Part shown: positions 1 to 10,909 of the stretch, one piece after another
How positions within the stretch are numbered: the first letter of the stretch is position 1
Layout: each line of letters starts with the position of its first letter
Source: Perilla frutescens
Taxonomy: Eukaryota > Streptophyta > Magnoliopsida > Lamiales > Lamiaceae
NCBI GenBank assembly: GCA_026008535.1
Contig: BRKX01000017.1
Location: 4,778,501 to 4,842,500 of the forward strand
Direction of reading: 5' to 3'
DNA: 64,000 nucleotides
Notes under the pieces: generated by a model
The model's database searches: none
Told to the model about the DNA's origin: nothing
The model's input: the letters and a program-made list of their open reading frames with translations, nothing else
Translations under genes and position numbers: made by a program

Positions 1-15
1 TGAACTTCAAACGCG

Positions 16-43
16 CGTAACTTTCGAACCGATTGGAGTTACG
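16..43. repeat. spacer inverted repeat 1 (7-bp arms)
   Basis: CGTAACT at 16-22 and AGTTACG at 37-43 are perfect reverse complements around a 14-bp loop. The element recurs in nearly every unit; the common T-to-C change (GTAACC) in some classes breaks one pair. Function unknown. Confidence 0.8.
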
Positions 44-91
44 GGGCGCACAGCATGTACACGCGAAGGTCTCGCCGAGCCGTACGACCTG

Positions 92-114
92 CACAACGGG
101 GCTTGCCCGTTGTG
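92..114. repeat. spacer inverted repeat 2 (9-bp arms, class-diagnostic hairpin)
   Basis: CACAACGGG at 92-100 and CCCGTTGTG at 106-114 form a perfect 9-bp stem with the 5-base loop GCTTG. Other spacer classes read ACAACAGGG or ACAATAGGG in the left arm, adding a bulge or mismatch, so stem integrity splits the units into classes. Whether it acts in DNA, in readthrough RNA or not at all cannot be told. Confidence 0.8.
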
Positions 115-163
115 TGCACTAGCCGAGGTCAAAAAAGAGCTTAGAGTTCCGGTTTCGTGGCCC

Positions 164-179
164 GCCGTGTTTCAACGGC
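164..179. repeat. spacer inverted repeat 3 (5-bp arms)
   Basis: GCCGT at 164-168 and ACGGC at 175-179 flank a 6-bp loop. It is conserved in most units; some right-hand units have TTTTAACGG in place of TTTCAACGG. Confidence 0.6.
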
Positions 180-194
180 CACTAATTCAGAGAT

Positions 195-207
195 TGTGGG
201 TCCCACA
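195..207. repeat. spacer near-palindrome TGTGGGTCCCACA
   Basis: Six-base arms surround a central T. The element is highly conserved between units; rare forms are GTGGGTTCCAC (copy 35 and 41 spacers) and GTGGGTCTCAC (for example 47841-47851). It resembles a dyad protein-binding site, but no known factor is recognised. Confidence 0.7.
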
Positions 208-255
208 CTCGTAATCAGGGATCGCTGATGACGAAAGCTCTGTGTCGCGGTTTTA

Positions 256-274
256 GTTACTCACAACGAGTAAC
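256..274. repeat. spacer inverted repeat 4 (GTTACTC / GAGTAAC)
   Basis: Perfect 7-bp arms with loop ACAAC. A frequent alternative class reads GAGTTAC in the right arm, which breaks the stem. Confidence 0.75.
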
Positions 275-300
275 ATAAAGCGAAAAACCGAACAAATTGC

Positions 301-310
301 AAAAAAAAAA
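301..310 (-). terminator. downstream poly(T) tract (A10 on + strand)
   Basis: On the transcript strand this is a T10 run about 40 nt past the 3' end of copy 1. It recurs in every unit at about 8-12 residues, with interrupted forms (AAACAAAAAA, AAAAACAAAA, AAAATAAAAAA on the + strand). It could be a fail-safe Pol III terminator behind the immediate T4; this role is inferred. Confidence 0.6.
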
Positions 311-348
311 GAACAAATTATCCGAAAAGATGAGTCTGAACTACAAAA

Positions 349-467
349 GGGGTGCAACACGAGGACTTCCCAGGGGGTCACCCATCCTAGTACTACTCTC
401 GGCCAAGCACGCTTAACTTCGGAGTTCTGATGGGATGCGGTGCATTCGTGCTGTTATGATCGCACCC
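349..467 (-). rRNA. 5S rRNA: 5S rRNA copy 1
   Basis: Full length, with T21G, C14A, G31C and G66C. G31C removes the BamHI site. Confidence 0.92.
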
Positions 468-874
468 GTTAGAGTGTCTTCACAAAATTTTCTTATAGCT
501 GGTGGCACAGCGGGCGGTGGTGGTCTCTGAACTTCAAACGCGCGTAACTTTCGAACCGATTGGAGTTACGGGGCGCACAGCATGTACACGCGAAGGTCTC
601 GCCGAGCCGTACGACCTAGACAACAGGGCTCGCCCGTTGTGTGCACTAGCCGAGGTCAAAAAAGAGCTTAGAGTTCCGGTTTCGTGGCCCGCCGTGTTTC
701 AACGGCCACTAATTCAGAGATTGTGGGTCCCACACTCGTAATCACGGCTCGCTGATGACGAAAGCTCTGTGTCGCGGTTTCAGTTACTCACAACGAGTTA
801 CATAAAGTGAAAAACCGAACAAATTGCAAAAAAAAAGAACAAATTATCCGAAAAGATGAGTCTGAACTACAAAA

Positions 875-993
875 GGGGTGCAACACGAGGACTTCCCATG
901 GGGTCACCCATCCTAGTACTACTCTCGCCCAAGCACGCTTAACTTCGGAGTTCTGATGGGATCCGGTGCATTAGTGCTGGTATGATCGCACCC
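875..993 (-). rRNA. 5S rRNA: 5S rRNA copy 2
   Basis: Full length; C95A in box C. This allele recurs in 16 copies, all left of 37.6 kb. Confidence 0.94.
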
Positions 994-1401
994 GTTAGTG
1001 TCTCTTCACAAAATTTTCTTATAGCTGGTGGCACAGCGGGCGGTGGTGGTCTCTGAACTTCAAACGCGCGTAACTTTCGAACCGATTGGAGTTACGGGGC
1101 GCACAGCATGTACACGCGAAGGTCTCGCCGAGCCGTACGACCTGGACAACAGGGCTTGCCCGTTGTGTGCAGTAGCCGAGGTCAAAAAAGAGCTTAGAGT
1201 GCCGGTTTCTTGGCCCGCCGTGTTTCAACGGCCACTAATTCAGAGATTGTGGGTCCCACACTCGTAATCACGGCTCGCTGATGACGAAAGCTCTGTGTCG
1301 CGGTTTCAGTTACTCACAACGAGTAACATAAAGTGAAAAACCGAACAAATTGCAAAAAAAAAAGAACAAATTATCCGAAAAGATGAGTCTGAACTACAAA
1401 A

Positions 1402-1510
1402 GGGGTGCAACACGAGGACTTCACCCATCCTAGTACTACTCTCGCCCAAGCACGCTTAACTTCGGAGTTCTGATGGGATCCGGTGCATTAGTACTGGTAT
1501 GATCGCACCC
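1402..1510 (-). pseudogene. 5S rRNA: 5S rRNA copy 3, 10-bp deletion allele
   Basis: First of 33 copies (109 nt) lacking 5S positions 89-98. The lost bases lie between two TC dinucleotides, so a 2-bp microhomology deletion or slippage is likely. It removes the 3' half of box C, which TFIIIA contacts, and much of the 3' strand of helix IV; box A and the intermediate element stay intact. Promoter and T4 are normal, so transcription is not excluded. Probable pseudogene by inference. Also C18T (G.U wobble in helix II). Confidence 0.85.
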
Positions 1511-1918
1511 GTTAGAGTCTTTTCACAAAATTTTCTTATAGCTGGTGGCACAGCGGGCGGTGGTGGTCTCTGAACTTCAAACGCGCGTAACTTTCGAACC
1601 GATTGGAGTTACGGGGCGCACAGCAAGTACACGCGAAGGTCTCGCCGAGCCGTACGACCTGCACAACGGGGCTTGCCCGTTGTGTGCACTAGCCGAGGTC
1701 AAAAAAGAGCTTAGAGTGCCGGTTTCTTGGCCCGCCGTGTTTCAACGGCCACTAATTCAGAGATTGTGGGTCCCACACTCGTAATCACGGCTCGCTGATG
1801 ACGAAAGCTCTGTGTCGCGGTTTCAGTTACTCACAACGAGTTACATAAAGTGAAAAACCGAACAAATTGCAAAAAAAAAAGAACAAATTATCCGAAAAGA
1901 TGAGTCTGAACTACAAAA

Positions 1919-2027
1919 GGGGTGCAACACGAGGACTTCACCCATCCTAGTACTACTCTCGCCCAAGCACGCTTAACTTCGGAGTTCTGATGGGATCCGG
2001 TGCATTAGTGCTGGTATGATCGCACCC
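1919..2027 (-). pseudogene. 5S rRNA: 5S rRNA copy 4, 10-bp deletion allele
   Basis: Deletion 89-98, otherwise consensus. Confidence 0.85.
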
Positions 2028-2435
2028 GTTAGAGTCTTTTCACAAAATTTTCTTATAGCTGGTGGCACAGCGGGCGGTGGTGGTCTCTGAACTTCAAACG
2101 CGCGTAACTTTCGAACCGATTGGAGTTACGGGGCGCACAGCATGTACACGCGAAGGTCTCGCCGAGCCGTACGACCTGCACAACGGGGCTTGCCCGTTGT
2201 GTGCACTAGCCGAGGTCAAAAAAGAGCTTAGAGTTCCGGTTTCGTGGCCCGCCGTGTTTCAACGGCCACTAATTCAGAGATTGTGGGTCCCACACTCGTA
2301 ATCAGGGATCGCTGATGACGAAAGCTCTGTGTCGCGGTTTTAGTTACTCACAACGAGTAACATAAAGCGAAAAACCGAACAAATTGCAAAAAAAAAAGAA
2401 CAAATTATCCGAAAAGATGAGTCTGAACTACAAAA

Positions 2436-2554
2436 GGGGTGCAACACGACGACTTCCCAGGGGGTCACCCATCCTAGTACTACTCTCGGCCAAGCACGCT
2501 TAACTTCGGAGTTCTGATGGGATGCGGTGCATTAGTGCTGTTATGATCGCACCC
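2436..2554 (-). rRNA. 5S rRNA: 5S rRNA copy 5
   Basis: Full length; C105G, G66C, G31C, C14A. Same family as copies 1, 8 and 10. Confidence 0.92.
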
Positions 2555-2962
2555 GTTAGAGTGTCTTCACAAAATTTTCTTATAGCTGGTGGCACAGCGG
2601 GCGGTGGTGGTCTCTGAACTTCAAACGCGCGTAACTTTCGAACCGATTGGAGTTACGGGGCGCACAGCATGTACACGCGAAGGTCTCGCCGAGCCGTACG
2701 ACCTGGACAACAGGGCTTGCCCGTTGTGTGCAGTAGCCGAGGTCAAAAAAGAGCTTAGAGTGCCGGTTTCTTGGCCCGCCGTGTTTCAACGGCCACTAAT
2801 TCAGAGATTGTGGGTCCCACACTCGTAATCACGGCTCGCTGATGACGAAAGCTCTGTGTCGCGGTTTCAGTTACTCACAACGAGTAACATAAAGTGAAAA
2901 ACCGAACAAATTGCAAAAAAAAAAGAACAAATTATCCGAAAAGATGAGTCTGAACTACAAAA

Positions 2963-3071
2963 GGGGTGCAACACGAGGACTTCACCCATCCTAGTACTAC
3001 TCTCGCCCAAGCACGCTTAACTTCGGAGTTCTGATGGGATCCGGTGCATTAGTACTGGTATGATCGCACCC
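2963..3071 (-). pseudogene. 5S rRNA: 5S rRNA copy 6, 10-bp deletion allele
   Basis: Deletion 89-98 plus C18T, the duplicate of copy 3. Confidence 0.85.
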
Positions 3072-3479
3072 GTTAGAGTCTTTTCACAAAATTTTCTTAT
3101 AGCTGGTGGCACAGCGGGCGGTGGTGGTCTCTGAACTTCAAACGCGCGTAACTTTCGAACCGATTGGAGTTACGGGGCGCACAGCAAGTACACGCGAAGG
3201 TCTCGCCGAGCCGTACGACCTGCACAACGGGGCTTGCCCGTTGTGTGCACTAGCCGAGGTCAAAAAAGAGCTTAGAGTGCCGGTTTCTTGGCCCGCCGTG
3301 TTTCAACGGCCACTAATTCAGAGATTGTGGGTCCCACACTCGTAATCACGGCTCGCTGATGACGAAAGCTCTGTGTCGCGGTTTCAGTTACTCACAACGA
3401 GTTACATAAAGTGAAAAACCGAACAAATTGCAAAAAAAAAAGAACAAATTATCCGAAAAGATGAGTCTGAACTACAAAA

Positions 3480-3588
3480 GGGGTGCAACACGAGGACTTC
3501 ACCCATCCTAGTACTACTCTCGCCCAAGCACGCTTAACTTCGGAGTTCTGATGGGATCCGGTGCATTAGTGCTGGTATGATCGCACCC
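3480..3588 (-). pseudogene. 5S rRNA: 5S rRNA copy 7, 10-bp deletion allele
   Basis: Deletion 89-98, otherwise consensus. Confidence 0.85.
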
Positions 3589-3996
3589 GTTAGAGTCTTT
3601 TCACAAAATTTTCTTATAGCTGGTGGCACAGCGGGCGGTGGTGGTCTCTGAACTTCAAACGCGCGTAACTTTCGAACCGATTGGAGTTACGGGGCGCACA
3701 GCATGTACACACGAAGGTCTCGCCGAGCCGTACGACCTGCACAACGGGGCTTGCCCGTTGTGTGCACTAGCCGAGGTCAAAAAAGAGCTTAGAGTTCCGG
3801 TTTCGTGGCCCGCCGTGTTTCAACGGCCACTAATTCAGAGATTGTGGGTCCCACACTCGTAATCAGGGATCGCTGATGACGAAAGCTCTGTGTCGCGGTT
3901 TTAGTTACTCACAACGAGTAACATAAAGCGAAAAACCGAACAAATTGCAAAAAAAAAAGAACAAATTATCCGAAAAGATGAGTCTGAACTACAAAA

Positions 3997-4115
3997 GGGG
4001 TGCAACACGACGACTTCCCAGGGGGTCACCCATCCTAGTACTACTCTCGGCCAAGCACGCTTAACTTCGGAGTTCTGATGGGATGCGGTGCATTAGTGCT
4101 GTTATGATCGCACCC
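3997..4115 (-). rRNA. 5S rRNA: 5S rRNA copy 8
   Basis: Full length; C105G, G66C, G31C, C14A as copy 5. Confidence 0.92.
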
Positions 4116-4523
4116 GTTAGAGTGTCTTCACAAAATTTTCTTATAGCTGGTGGCACAGCGGGCGGTGGTGGTCTCTGAACTTCAAACGCGCGTAACTTTC
4201 GAACCGATTGGAGTTACGGGGCGCACAGCATGTACACGCGAAGGTCTCGCCGAGCCGTACGACCTGGACAACAGGGCTTGCCCGTTGTGTGCAGTAGCCG
4301 AGGTCAAAAAAGAGCTTAGAGTGCCGGTTTCTTGGCCCGCCGTGTTTCAACGGCCACTAATTCAGAGATTGTGGGTCCCACACTCGTAATCACGGCTCGC
4401 TGATGACGAAAGCTCTGTGTCGCGGTTTCAGTTACTCACAACGAGTAACATAAAGTGAAAAACCGAACAAATTGCAAAAAAAAAAGAACAAATTATCCGA
4501 AAAGATGAGTCTGAACTACAAAA

Positions 4524-4632
4524 GGGGTGCAACACGAGGACTTCACCCATCCTAGTACTACTCTCGCCCAAGCACGCTTAACTTCGGAGTTCTGATGGGA
4601 TCCGGTGCATTAGTGCTGGTATGATCGCACCC
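4524..4632 (-). pseudogene. 5S rRNA: 5S rRNA copy 9, 10-bp deletion allele
   Basis: Deletion 89-98, otherwise consensus. Confidence 0.85.
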
Positions 4633-5040
4633 GTTAGAGTCTTTTCACAAAATTTTCTTATAGCTGGTGGCACAGCGGGCGGTGGTGGTCTCTGAACTTC
4701 AAACGCGCGTAACTTTCGAACCGATTGGAGTTACGGGGCGCACAGCATGTACACACGAAGGTCTCGCCGAGCCGTACGACCTGCACAACGGGGCTTGCCC
4801 GTTGTGTGCACTAGCCGAGGTCAAAAAAGAGCTTAGAGTTCCGGTTTCGTGGCCCGCCGTGTTTCAACGGCCACTAATTCAGAGATTGTGGGTCCCACAC
4901 TCGTAATCAGGGATCGCTGATGACGAAAGCTCTGTGTCGCGGTTTTAGTTACTCACAACGAGTAACATAAAGCGAAAAACCGAACAAATTGCAAAAAAAA
5001 AAGAACAAATTATCCGAAAAGATGAGTCTGAACTACAAAA

Positions 5041-5159
5041 GGGGTGCAACACGACGACTTCCTAGGGGGTCACCCATCCTAGTACTACTCTCGGCCAAGC
5101 ACGCTTAACTTCGGAGTTCTGATGGGATGCGGTGCATTAGTGCTGTTATGATCGCACCC
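5041..5159 (-). rRNA. 5S rRNA: 5S rRNA copy 10
   Basis: Full length; C105G, G97A, G66C, G31C, C14A. The most diverged member of the copy 1/5/8 family. Confidence 0.9.
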
Positions 5160-5567
5160 GTTAGAGTGTCTTCACAAAATTTTCTTATAGCTGGTGGCAC
5201 AGCGGGCGGTGGTGGTCTCTGAACTTCAAACGCGCGTAACTTTCGAACCGATTGGAGTTACGGGGCGCACAGCATGTACACGCGAAGGTCTCGCCGAGCC
5301 GTACGACCTGGACAACAGGGCTTGCCCGTTGTGTGCAGTAGCCGAGGTCAAAAAAGAGCTTAGAGTGCCGGTTTCTTGGCCCGCCGTGTTTCAACGGCCA
5401 CTAATTCAGAGATTGTGGGTCCCACACTCGTAATCACGGCTCGCTGATGACGAAAGCTCTGTGTCGCGGTTTCAGTTACTCACAACGAGTAACATAAAGT
5501 GAAAAACCGAACAAATTGCAAAAAAAAAAGAACAAATTATCCGAAAAGATGAGTCTGAACTACAAAA

Positions 5568-5676
5568 GGGGTGCAACACGAGGACTTCACCCATCCTAGT
5601 ACTACTCTCGCCCAAGCACGCTTAACTTCGGAGTTCTGATGGGATCCGGTGCATTAGTGCTGGTATGATCGCACCC
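5568..5676 (-). pseudogene. 5S rRNA: 5S rRNA copy 11, 10-bp deletion allele
   Basis: Deletion 89-98; the next gene downstream on the + strand is also a deletion copy. Confidence 0.85.
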
Positions 5677-6083
5677 GTTAGAGTCTTTTCACAAAATTTT
5701 CTTATAGCTGGTGGCACAGCGGGCGGTGGTGGTCTCTGAACTTCAAACGCGCGTAACTTTCGAACCGATTGGAGTTACGGGGCGCACAGCAAGTACACGC
5801 GAAGGTCTCGCCGAGCCGTACGACCTGCATAACGGGGCTTGCCCGTTGTGTGCACTAGCCGAGGTCAAAAAAGAGCTTAGAGTGCCGGTTTCTTGGCCCG
5901 CCGTGTTTCAACGGCCACTAATTCAGAGATTGTGGGTCCCACACTCGTAATCACGGCTCGCTGATGACGAAAGCTCTGTGTCGCGGTTTCAGTTACTCAC
6001 AACGAGTTACATAAAGTGAAAAACCGAACAAATTGCAAAAAAAAAGAACAAATTATCCGAAAAGATGAGTCTGAACTACAAAA

Positions 6084-6192
6084 GGGGTGCAACACGAGGA
6101 CTTCACCCATCCTAGTACTACTCTCGCCCAAGCACGCTTAACTTCGGAGTTCTGATGGGATCCGGTGCATTAGTGCTGGTATGATCGCACCC
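6084..6192 (-). pseudogene. 5S rRNA: 5S rRNA copy 12, 10-bp deletion allele
   Basis: Deletion 89-98, otherwise consensus. Its promoter-side spacer has TCTCTAAACTTC for TCTCTGAACTTC. Confidence 0.85.
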
Positions 6193-6600
6193 GTTAGAGT
6201 CTTTTCACAAAATTTTCTTATAGCTGGTGGCACAGCGGGCGGTGGTGGTCTCTAAACTTCAAACGCGCGTAACTTTCGAACCGATTGGAGTTACGGGGCG
6301 CACAGCATGTACACGCGAAGGTCTCGCCGAGCCGTACGACCTGGACAACAGGGCTCGCCCGTTGTGTGCACTAGCCGAGGTCAAAAAAGAGCTTAGAGTT
6401 CCGGTTTCGTGGCCCGCCGTGTTTCAACGGCCACTAATTCAGAGATTGTGGGTCCCACACTCGTAATCACGGATCGCTGATGACGAAAGCTCTGTGTCGC
6501 GGTTTTAGTTACTCACAACGAGTAACATAAAGCGAAAAACCGAACAAATTGCAAAAAAAAAAGAACAAATTATCCGAAAAGATGAGTCTGAACTACAAAA

Positions 6601-6719
6601 GGGGTGCAACACGAGGACTTCCCAGGAGGTCACCCATCCTAGTACTACTCTCGCCCAAGCACGCTTGACTTCGGAGTTCTGATGGGATGCGGTGCATTAG
6701 TGCTGGTATGATCGCACCC
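6601..6719 (-). rRNA. 5S rRNA: 5S rRNA copy 13
   Basis: Full length; C93T, T53C, G31C. Confidence 0.92.
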
Positions 6720-7127
6720 GTTAGAGTCTCTTCACAAAATTTTCTTATAGCTGGTGGCACAGCGGGCGGTGGTGGTCTCTGAACTTCAAACGCGCGTAAC
6801 TTTCGAACCGATTGGAGTTACGGGGCGCACAGCATGTACACGCGAAGGTCTCGCTGAGCCGTACGACCTGGACAACGGGGCTTGCCCGTTGTGTGCAGTA
6901 GCCGAGGTCAAAAAAGAGCTTAGAGTGCCGGTTTCTTGGCCCGCCGTGTTTCAACGGCCACTAATTCAGAGATTGTGGGTCCCACACTCGTAATCACGGC
7001 TCGCTGATGACGAAAGCTCTGTGTCGCGGTTTCAGTTACTCACAACGAGTAACATAAAGTGAAAAACCGAACAAATTGCAAAAAAAAAAGAACAAATTAT
7101 CCGAAAAGATGAGTCTGAACTACAAAA

Positions 7128-7236
7128 GGGGTGCAACACGAGGACTTCACCCATCCTAGTACTACTCTCGCCCAAGCACGCTTAACTTCGGAGTTCTGAT
7201 GGGATCCGGTGCATTAGTGCTGGTATGATCGCACCC
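7128..7236 (-). pseudogene. 5S rRNA: 5S rRNA copy 14, 10-bp deletion allele
   Basis: Deletion 89-98, otherwise consensus. Confidence 0.85.
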
Positions 7237-7645
7237 GTTAGAGTCTTTTCACAAAATTTTCTTATAGCTGGTGGCACAGCGGGCGGTGGTGGTCTCTGAA
7301 CTTCAAACGCGCGTAACTTTCGAACCGATTGGAGTTACGGGGCGCACAGCATGTACACGCGAAGGTCTCGCCGAGCCGTACGACCTGCACAACGGGGCTT
7401 GCCCGTTGTGTGCACTAGCCGAGGTCAAAAAAGAGCTTAGAGTGCCGGTTTCTTGGCCTGCCGTGTTTCAACGGCCACTAATTCAGAGATTGTGGGTCCC
7501 ACACTCGTAATCACAGCTCGCTGATGACGAAAGCTCTGTGTTGCGGTTTCAGTTACTCACAACGAGTAACATAAAGTGAAAAACCGAACAAATTGCAAAA
7601 AAAAAAAGAACAAAATATCCGAAAAGATGAGTCTGAACTACAAAA

Positions 7646-7764
7646 GGGGTGCAACACGAGGACTTCCCAGGGGGTCACCCATCCTAGTACTACTCTCGCC
7701 CAAACACGCTTAACTTCGGAGTTCTGATGGGATCCGGTGTATTAGTGCTGGTATGATCGCACCC
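7646..7764 (-). rRNA. 5S rRNA: 5S rRNA copy 15
   Basis: Full length; C61T (helix II G-C to G.U, in box A) and G25A. Confidence 0.93.
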
Positions 7765-8173
7765 GTTAGAGTCTCTTCACAAAATTTTCTTATAGCTGGT
7801 GGCACAGCGGGCGGTGGTAGTCTCTGAACTTCAAACGCGCGTAACCTTCGAACCGATTGGAGTTACGGGGCGCACAGCATGTACACGCGAAGGTCTCGCC
7901 GAGCCGTACGACCTGGACAATAGGGCTCGCCCGTTGTGTGCACTAGCCGAGGTCAAAAAAGAGCTTAGAGTGCCGGTTTCGTGGCCCGCCGTGTTTCAAC
8001 GGCCACTAATTCAGAGATTGTGGGTCCCACACTCGTAATCACGGCTCGCTGATAACAAAAGGTCTATGTCGCGGTTTCAGTTACTCACAACGAGTAACAT
8101 AAAGTGAAAAACCGAACAAATTGCAAAAAAAAAAAGAACAAATTATCCGAAAAGATGAGTCTGAACTACAAAA

Positions 8174-8282
8174 GGGGTGCAACACGAGGACTTCACCCAT
8201 CCTAGTACTACTCTCGCCCAAGCACGCTTAACTTCGGAGTTCTGATGGGATCCGGTGCATTAGTGCTGGTATGATCGCACCC
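8174..8282 (-). pseudogene. 5S rRNA: 5S rRNA copy 16, 10-bp deletion allele
   Basis: Deletion 89-98. The stretch between TATA and start is altered, with a T7 run on the transcript strand. Confidence 0.85.
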
Positions 8283-8691
8283 GTTAGAGTCTTTTCAAAA
8301 AAATTTCTTATAGCTGGTGGCACAGCGGGCGGTGGTGGTCTCAGAACTTCAAACGCGCGTAACTTTCGAACCGATTGGAGTTACGGGGCGCACAGCATGT
8401 ACACGCGAAGGTCTCGCCGAGCCGTACGACCCGCACAACGGGGCTTGCCCGTTGTGTGCACTAGCCGAGGTCAAAAAAGAGCTTAGAGTGCCGGTTTCTT
8501 GGCCCGCCGTGTTTCAACGGCCACTAATTCAGAGATTGTGGGTCCCACACTCGTAATCACAGCTCGCTGATGACGAAAGCTCTGTGTCGCGGTTTCAGTT
8601 ACTCAGAACGAGTAACATAAAGTGAAAAACCGAACAAATTGCAAAAAAAAAAAGAACAAATTATCCGAAAAGATGAGTCTGAACTACAAAA

Positions 8692-8810
8692 GGGGTGCAA
8701 CACGAGGACTTCCCAGGGGGTCACCCATCCTAGTACTACTCTCGCCCAAACACGCTTACCTTCGGAGTTCTGATGGGATCCGGTGCATTAGTGCTGGTAT
8801 GATCGCACCA
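8692..8810 (-). rRNA. 5S rRNA: 5S rRNA copy 17
   Basis: Full length; C61T, T52G and G1T. G1T replaces the purine start and unpairs G1-C118. First of eight G1T copies. Confidence 0.9.
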
Positions 8811-9218
8811 GTTAGAGTCTCTTCACAAAATTTTCTTATAGCTGGTGGCACAGCGGGCGGTGGTGGTCTCTGAACTTCAAACGCGCGTAACTTTCGAACC
8901 GATTGGAGTTACGGGGCGCACAGCATGTACACGCGAAGGTCTCGCCGAGCCGTACGACCCGCTCAACGGGCTTGCCCGTTGTGTGCACTAGCCGAGGTCA
9001 AAAAAGAGCTTAGAGTGCCGGTTTCTTGGCCCGCCGTGTTTCAACGGCCACTAATTCAGAGATTGTGGGTCCCACACTCGTAATCACAGCTCGCTGATGA
9101 TGAAAGCTCTGTGTCGCGGTTTCAGTTACTCACAACGAGTAACATAAAGTGAAAAACCGAACAAATTGCAAAAAAAAAAAGAACAAATTATCCGAAAAGA
9201 TGAGTTTGAACTACAAAA

Positions 9219-9337
9219 GGGGTGCAACACGAGGACTTCCCAGGGGGTCACCCATCCTAGTACTACTCTCGCCCAAGCACGCTTAACTTCGGAGTTCTGA
9301 TGGGATCCGGTGCATTAGTGCTGGTATGATCGCACCA
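9219..9337 (-). rRNA. 5S rRNA: 5S rRNA copy 18
   Basis: Full length; G1T only. Confidence 0.92.
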
Positions 9338-9745
9338 GTTAGAGTCTTTTCACAAAATTTTCTTATAGCTGGTGGCACAGCGGGCGGTGGTGGTCTCTGA
9401 ACTTCAAACGCGCGTAACTTTCGAACCGATTGGAGTTACGGGGCGCACAGCATGTACACGCGAAGGTCTCGCCGAGCCGTACGACCTGCACAACGGGGCT
9501 TGCCCGTTGTGTGCACTAGCCGAGGTCAAAAAAGAGCTTAGAGTTCCGGTTTCGTGGCCCGCCGTGTTTCAACGGCCACTAATTCAGAGATTGTGTGTCC
9601 CACACTCGTAATCACGGCTCGCTGATGACGAAAGCTCTGTGTCGCGGTTTCAGTTACTCACAACGAGTAACATAAAGTGAAAAACCGATCAAATTGCAAA
9701 AAAAAAAGAACAAATTATCCGAAAAGATGAGTCTGAACTACAAAA

Positions 9746-9854
9746 GGGGTGCAACACGAGGACTTCACCCATCCTAGTACTACTCTCGCCCAAGCACGCT
9801 TAACTTCGGAGTTCTGATGGGATCCGGTGCATTAGTGCTGGTATGATCGCACCC
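9746..9854 (-). pseudogene. 5S rRNA: 5S rRNA copy 19, 10-bp deletion allele
   Basis: Deletion 89-98, otherwise consensus. Confidence 0.85.
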
Positions 9855-10262
9855 GTTAGAGTCTTTTCACAAAATTTTCTTATAGCTGGTGGCACAGCGG
9901 GCGGTGGTGGTCTCTGAACTTCAAACGCGCGTAACTTTCGAACCGATTGGAGTTACGGCGCGCACAGCATGTACACGCGAAGGTCTCGCCGAGCCGTACG
10001 ACCTGCACAACGGGGCTTGCCCGTTGTGTGCACTAGCCGAGGTCAAAAAAGAGCTTAGAGTGCCGGTTTCTTGGCCCGCCGTGTTTCAACGGCCACTAAT
10101 TCAGAGATTGTGGGTCCCACACTCGTAATCACAGCTCGCTGATGACGAAAGCTCTGTGTCGCGGTTTCAGTTACTCACAACGAGTAACATAAAGTGAAAA
10201 ACCGAACAAATTGCAAAAAAAAAAGAACAAATTATCCGAAAAGATGAGTCTGAACTACAAAA

Positions 10263-10381
10263 GGGGTGCAACACGAGGACTTCCCAGGGGGTCACCCATC
10301 CTAGTACTACTCTCGCCCAAACACGCTTAACTTCGGAGTTCTGATGGGATCCGGTGCATTAGTGCTGGTATGATCGCACCC
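10263..10381 (-). rRNA. 5S rRNA: 5S rRNA copy 20
   Basis: Full length; C61T. Confidence 0.94.
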
Positions 10382-10790
10382 GTTAGAGTCTCTTCACAAA
10401 ATTTTCTTATAGCTGGTGGCACAGCGGGTGGTGGTAGTCTCTGAACTTCAAACGCGCGTAACCTTCGAACCGATTGGAGTTACGGGGCGCACAGCATGTA
10501 CACGCGAAGGTCTCGCCGAGCCGTACGACCTGGACAATAGGGCTCGCCCGTTGTGTGCACTAGCCGAGGTCAAAAAAGAGCTTAGAGTGCCGGTTTCGTG
10601 GCCCGCCGTGTTTCAACGGCCACTAATTCAGAGATTGTGGGTCCCACACTCGTAATCACGGCTCGCTGATAACAAAAGGTCTATGTCGCGGTTTCAGTTA
10701 CTCACAACGAGTAACATAAAGTGAAAAACCGAACAAATTGCAAAAAAAAAAAGAACAAATTATCCGAAAAGATGAGTCTGAACTACAAAA

Positions 10791-10909
10791 GGGGTGCAAC
10801 ACGAGGACTTCCCAGGGGGTCACCCATCCTAGTACTACTCTCGCACAAGCACGCTTAACTTCGGAGTTCTGATGGGATCCGGTGCATTAGTGCTGGTTTG
10901 ATCGCACCC
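10791..10909 (-). rRNA. 5S rRNA: 5S rRNA copy 21
   Basis: Full length; G65T and T12A, a pair repeated in copies 26, 30, 34 and 40. Confidence 0.92.

Larger units (their letters stand above)
1..348. other. partial 5S intergenic spacer at left edge
   Basis: This is the 3'-flanking spacer of copy 1; its promoter-proximal 24 bp lie outside the window. It belongs to the HNG spacer class (CACAACGGG stem intact) and has the less common GGGATCGC and CGGTTTTAG variants also seen upstream of copies 5, 8 and 10. It holds five short dyads (listed separately) and an A10 tract, but no gene. Confidence 0.95.
1028..4149. repeat. 3-unit higher-order repeat, two copies (period 1561 bp)
   Basis: The spacer types at 1028, 1545 and 2062 recur in the same order at 2589, 3106 and 3623. 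Shared private markers are CAGCAAGTAC in the second unit and C18T in copies 3 and 6. A shortened two-unit form follows from 4150. Boundaries are arbitrary within the period. Confidence 0.85.

Noticed and set aside
301..310. Poly(A) tract as a retroposon tail
   Set aside because: It sits at a constant place in every unit, and as poly(T) on the transcript strand it fits a terminator-like role better.
502..741. Recurrent 79-aa plus-strand ORF beginning MAQRAVVV in most spacers
   Set aside because: It starts at GTG, has no recognisable domain, and is broken by indels or stops in several units (for example 8845, 14602, 17755, 42339). Its conservation follows from repeat homogenisation of the spacer.
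1019..1228. Recurrent 69-aa minus-strand ORF beginning MKHGGPRN
   Set aside because: It begins at TTG, ends in the 5S promoter and is present only in some spacer classes. Nothing supports translation.
8622..8873. ORFs of 62-102 aa crossing the 5S gene
   Set aside because: They read through the antisense strand of the 5S gene and the poly(A) tract, with lysine-rich low-complexity peptides; chance frames.
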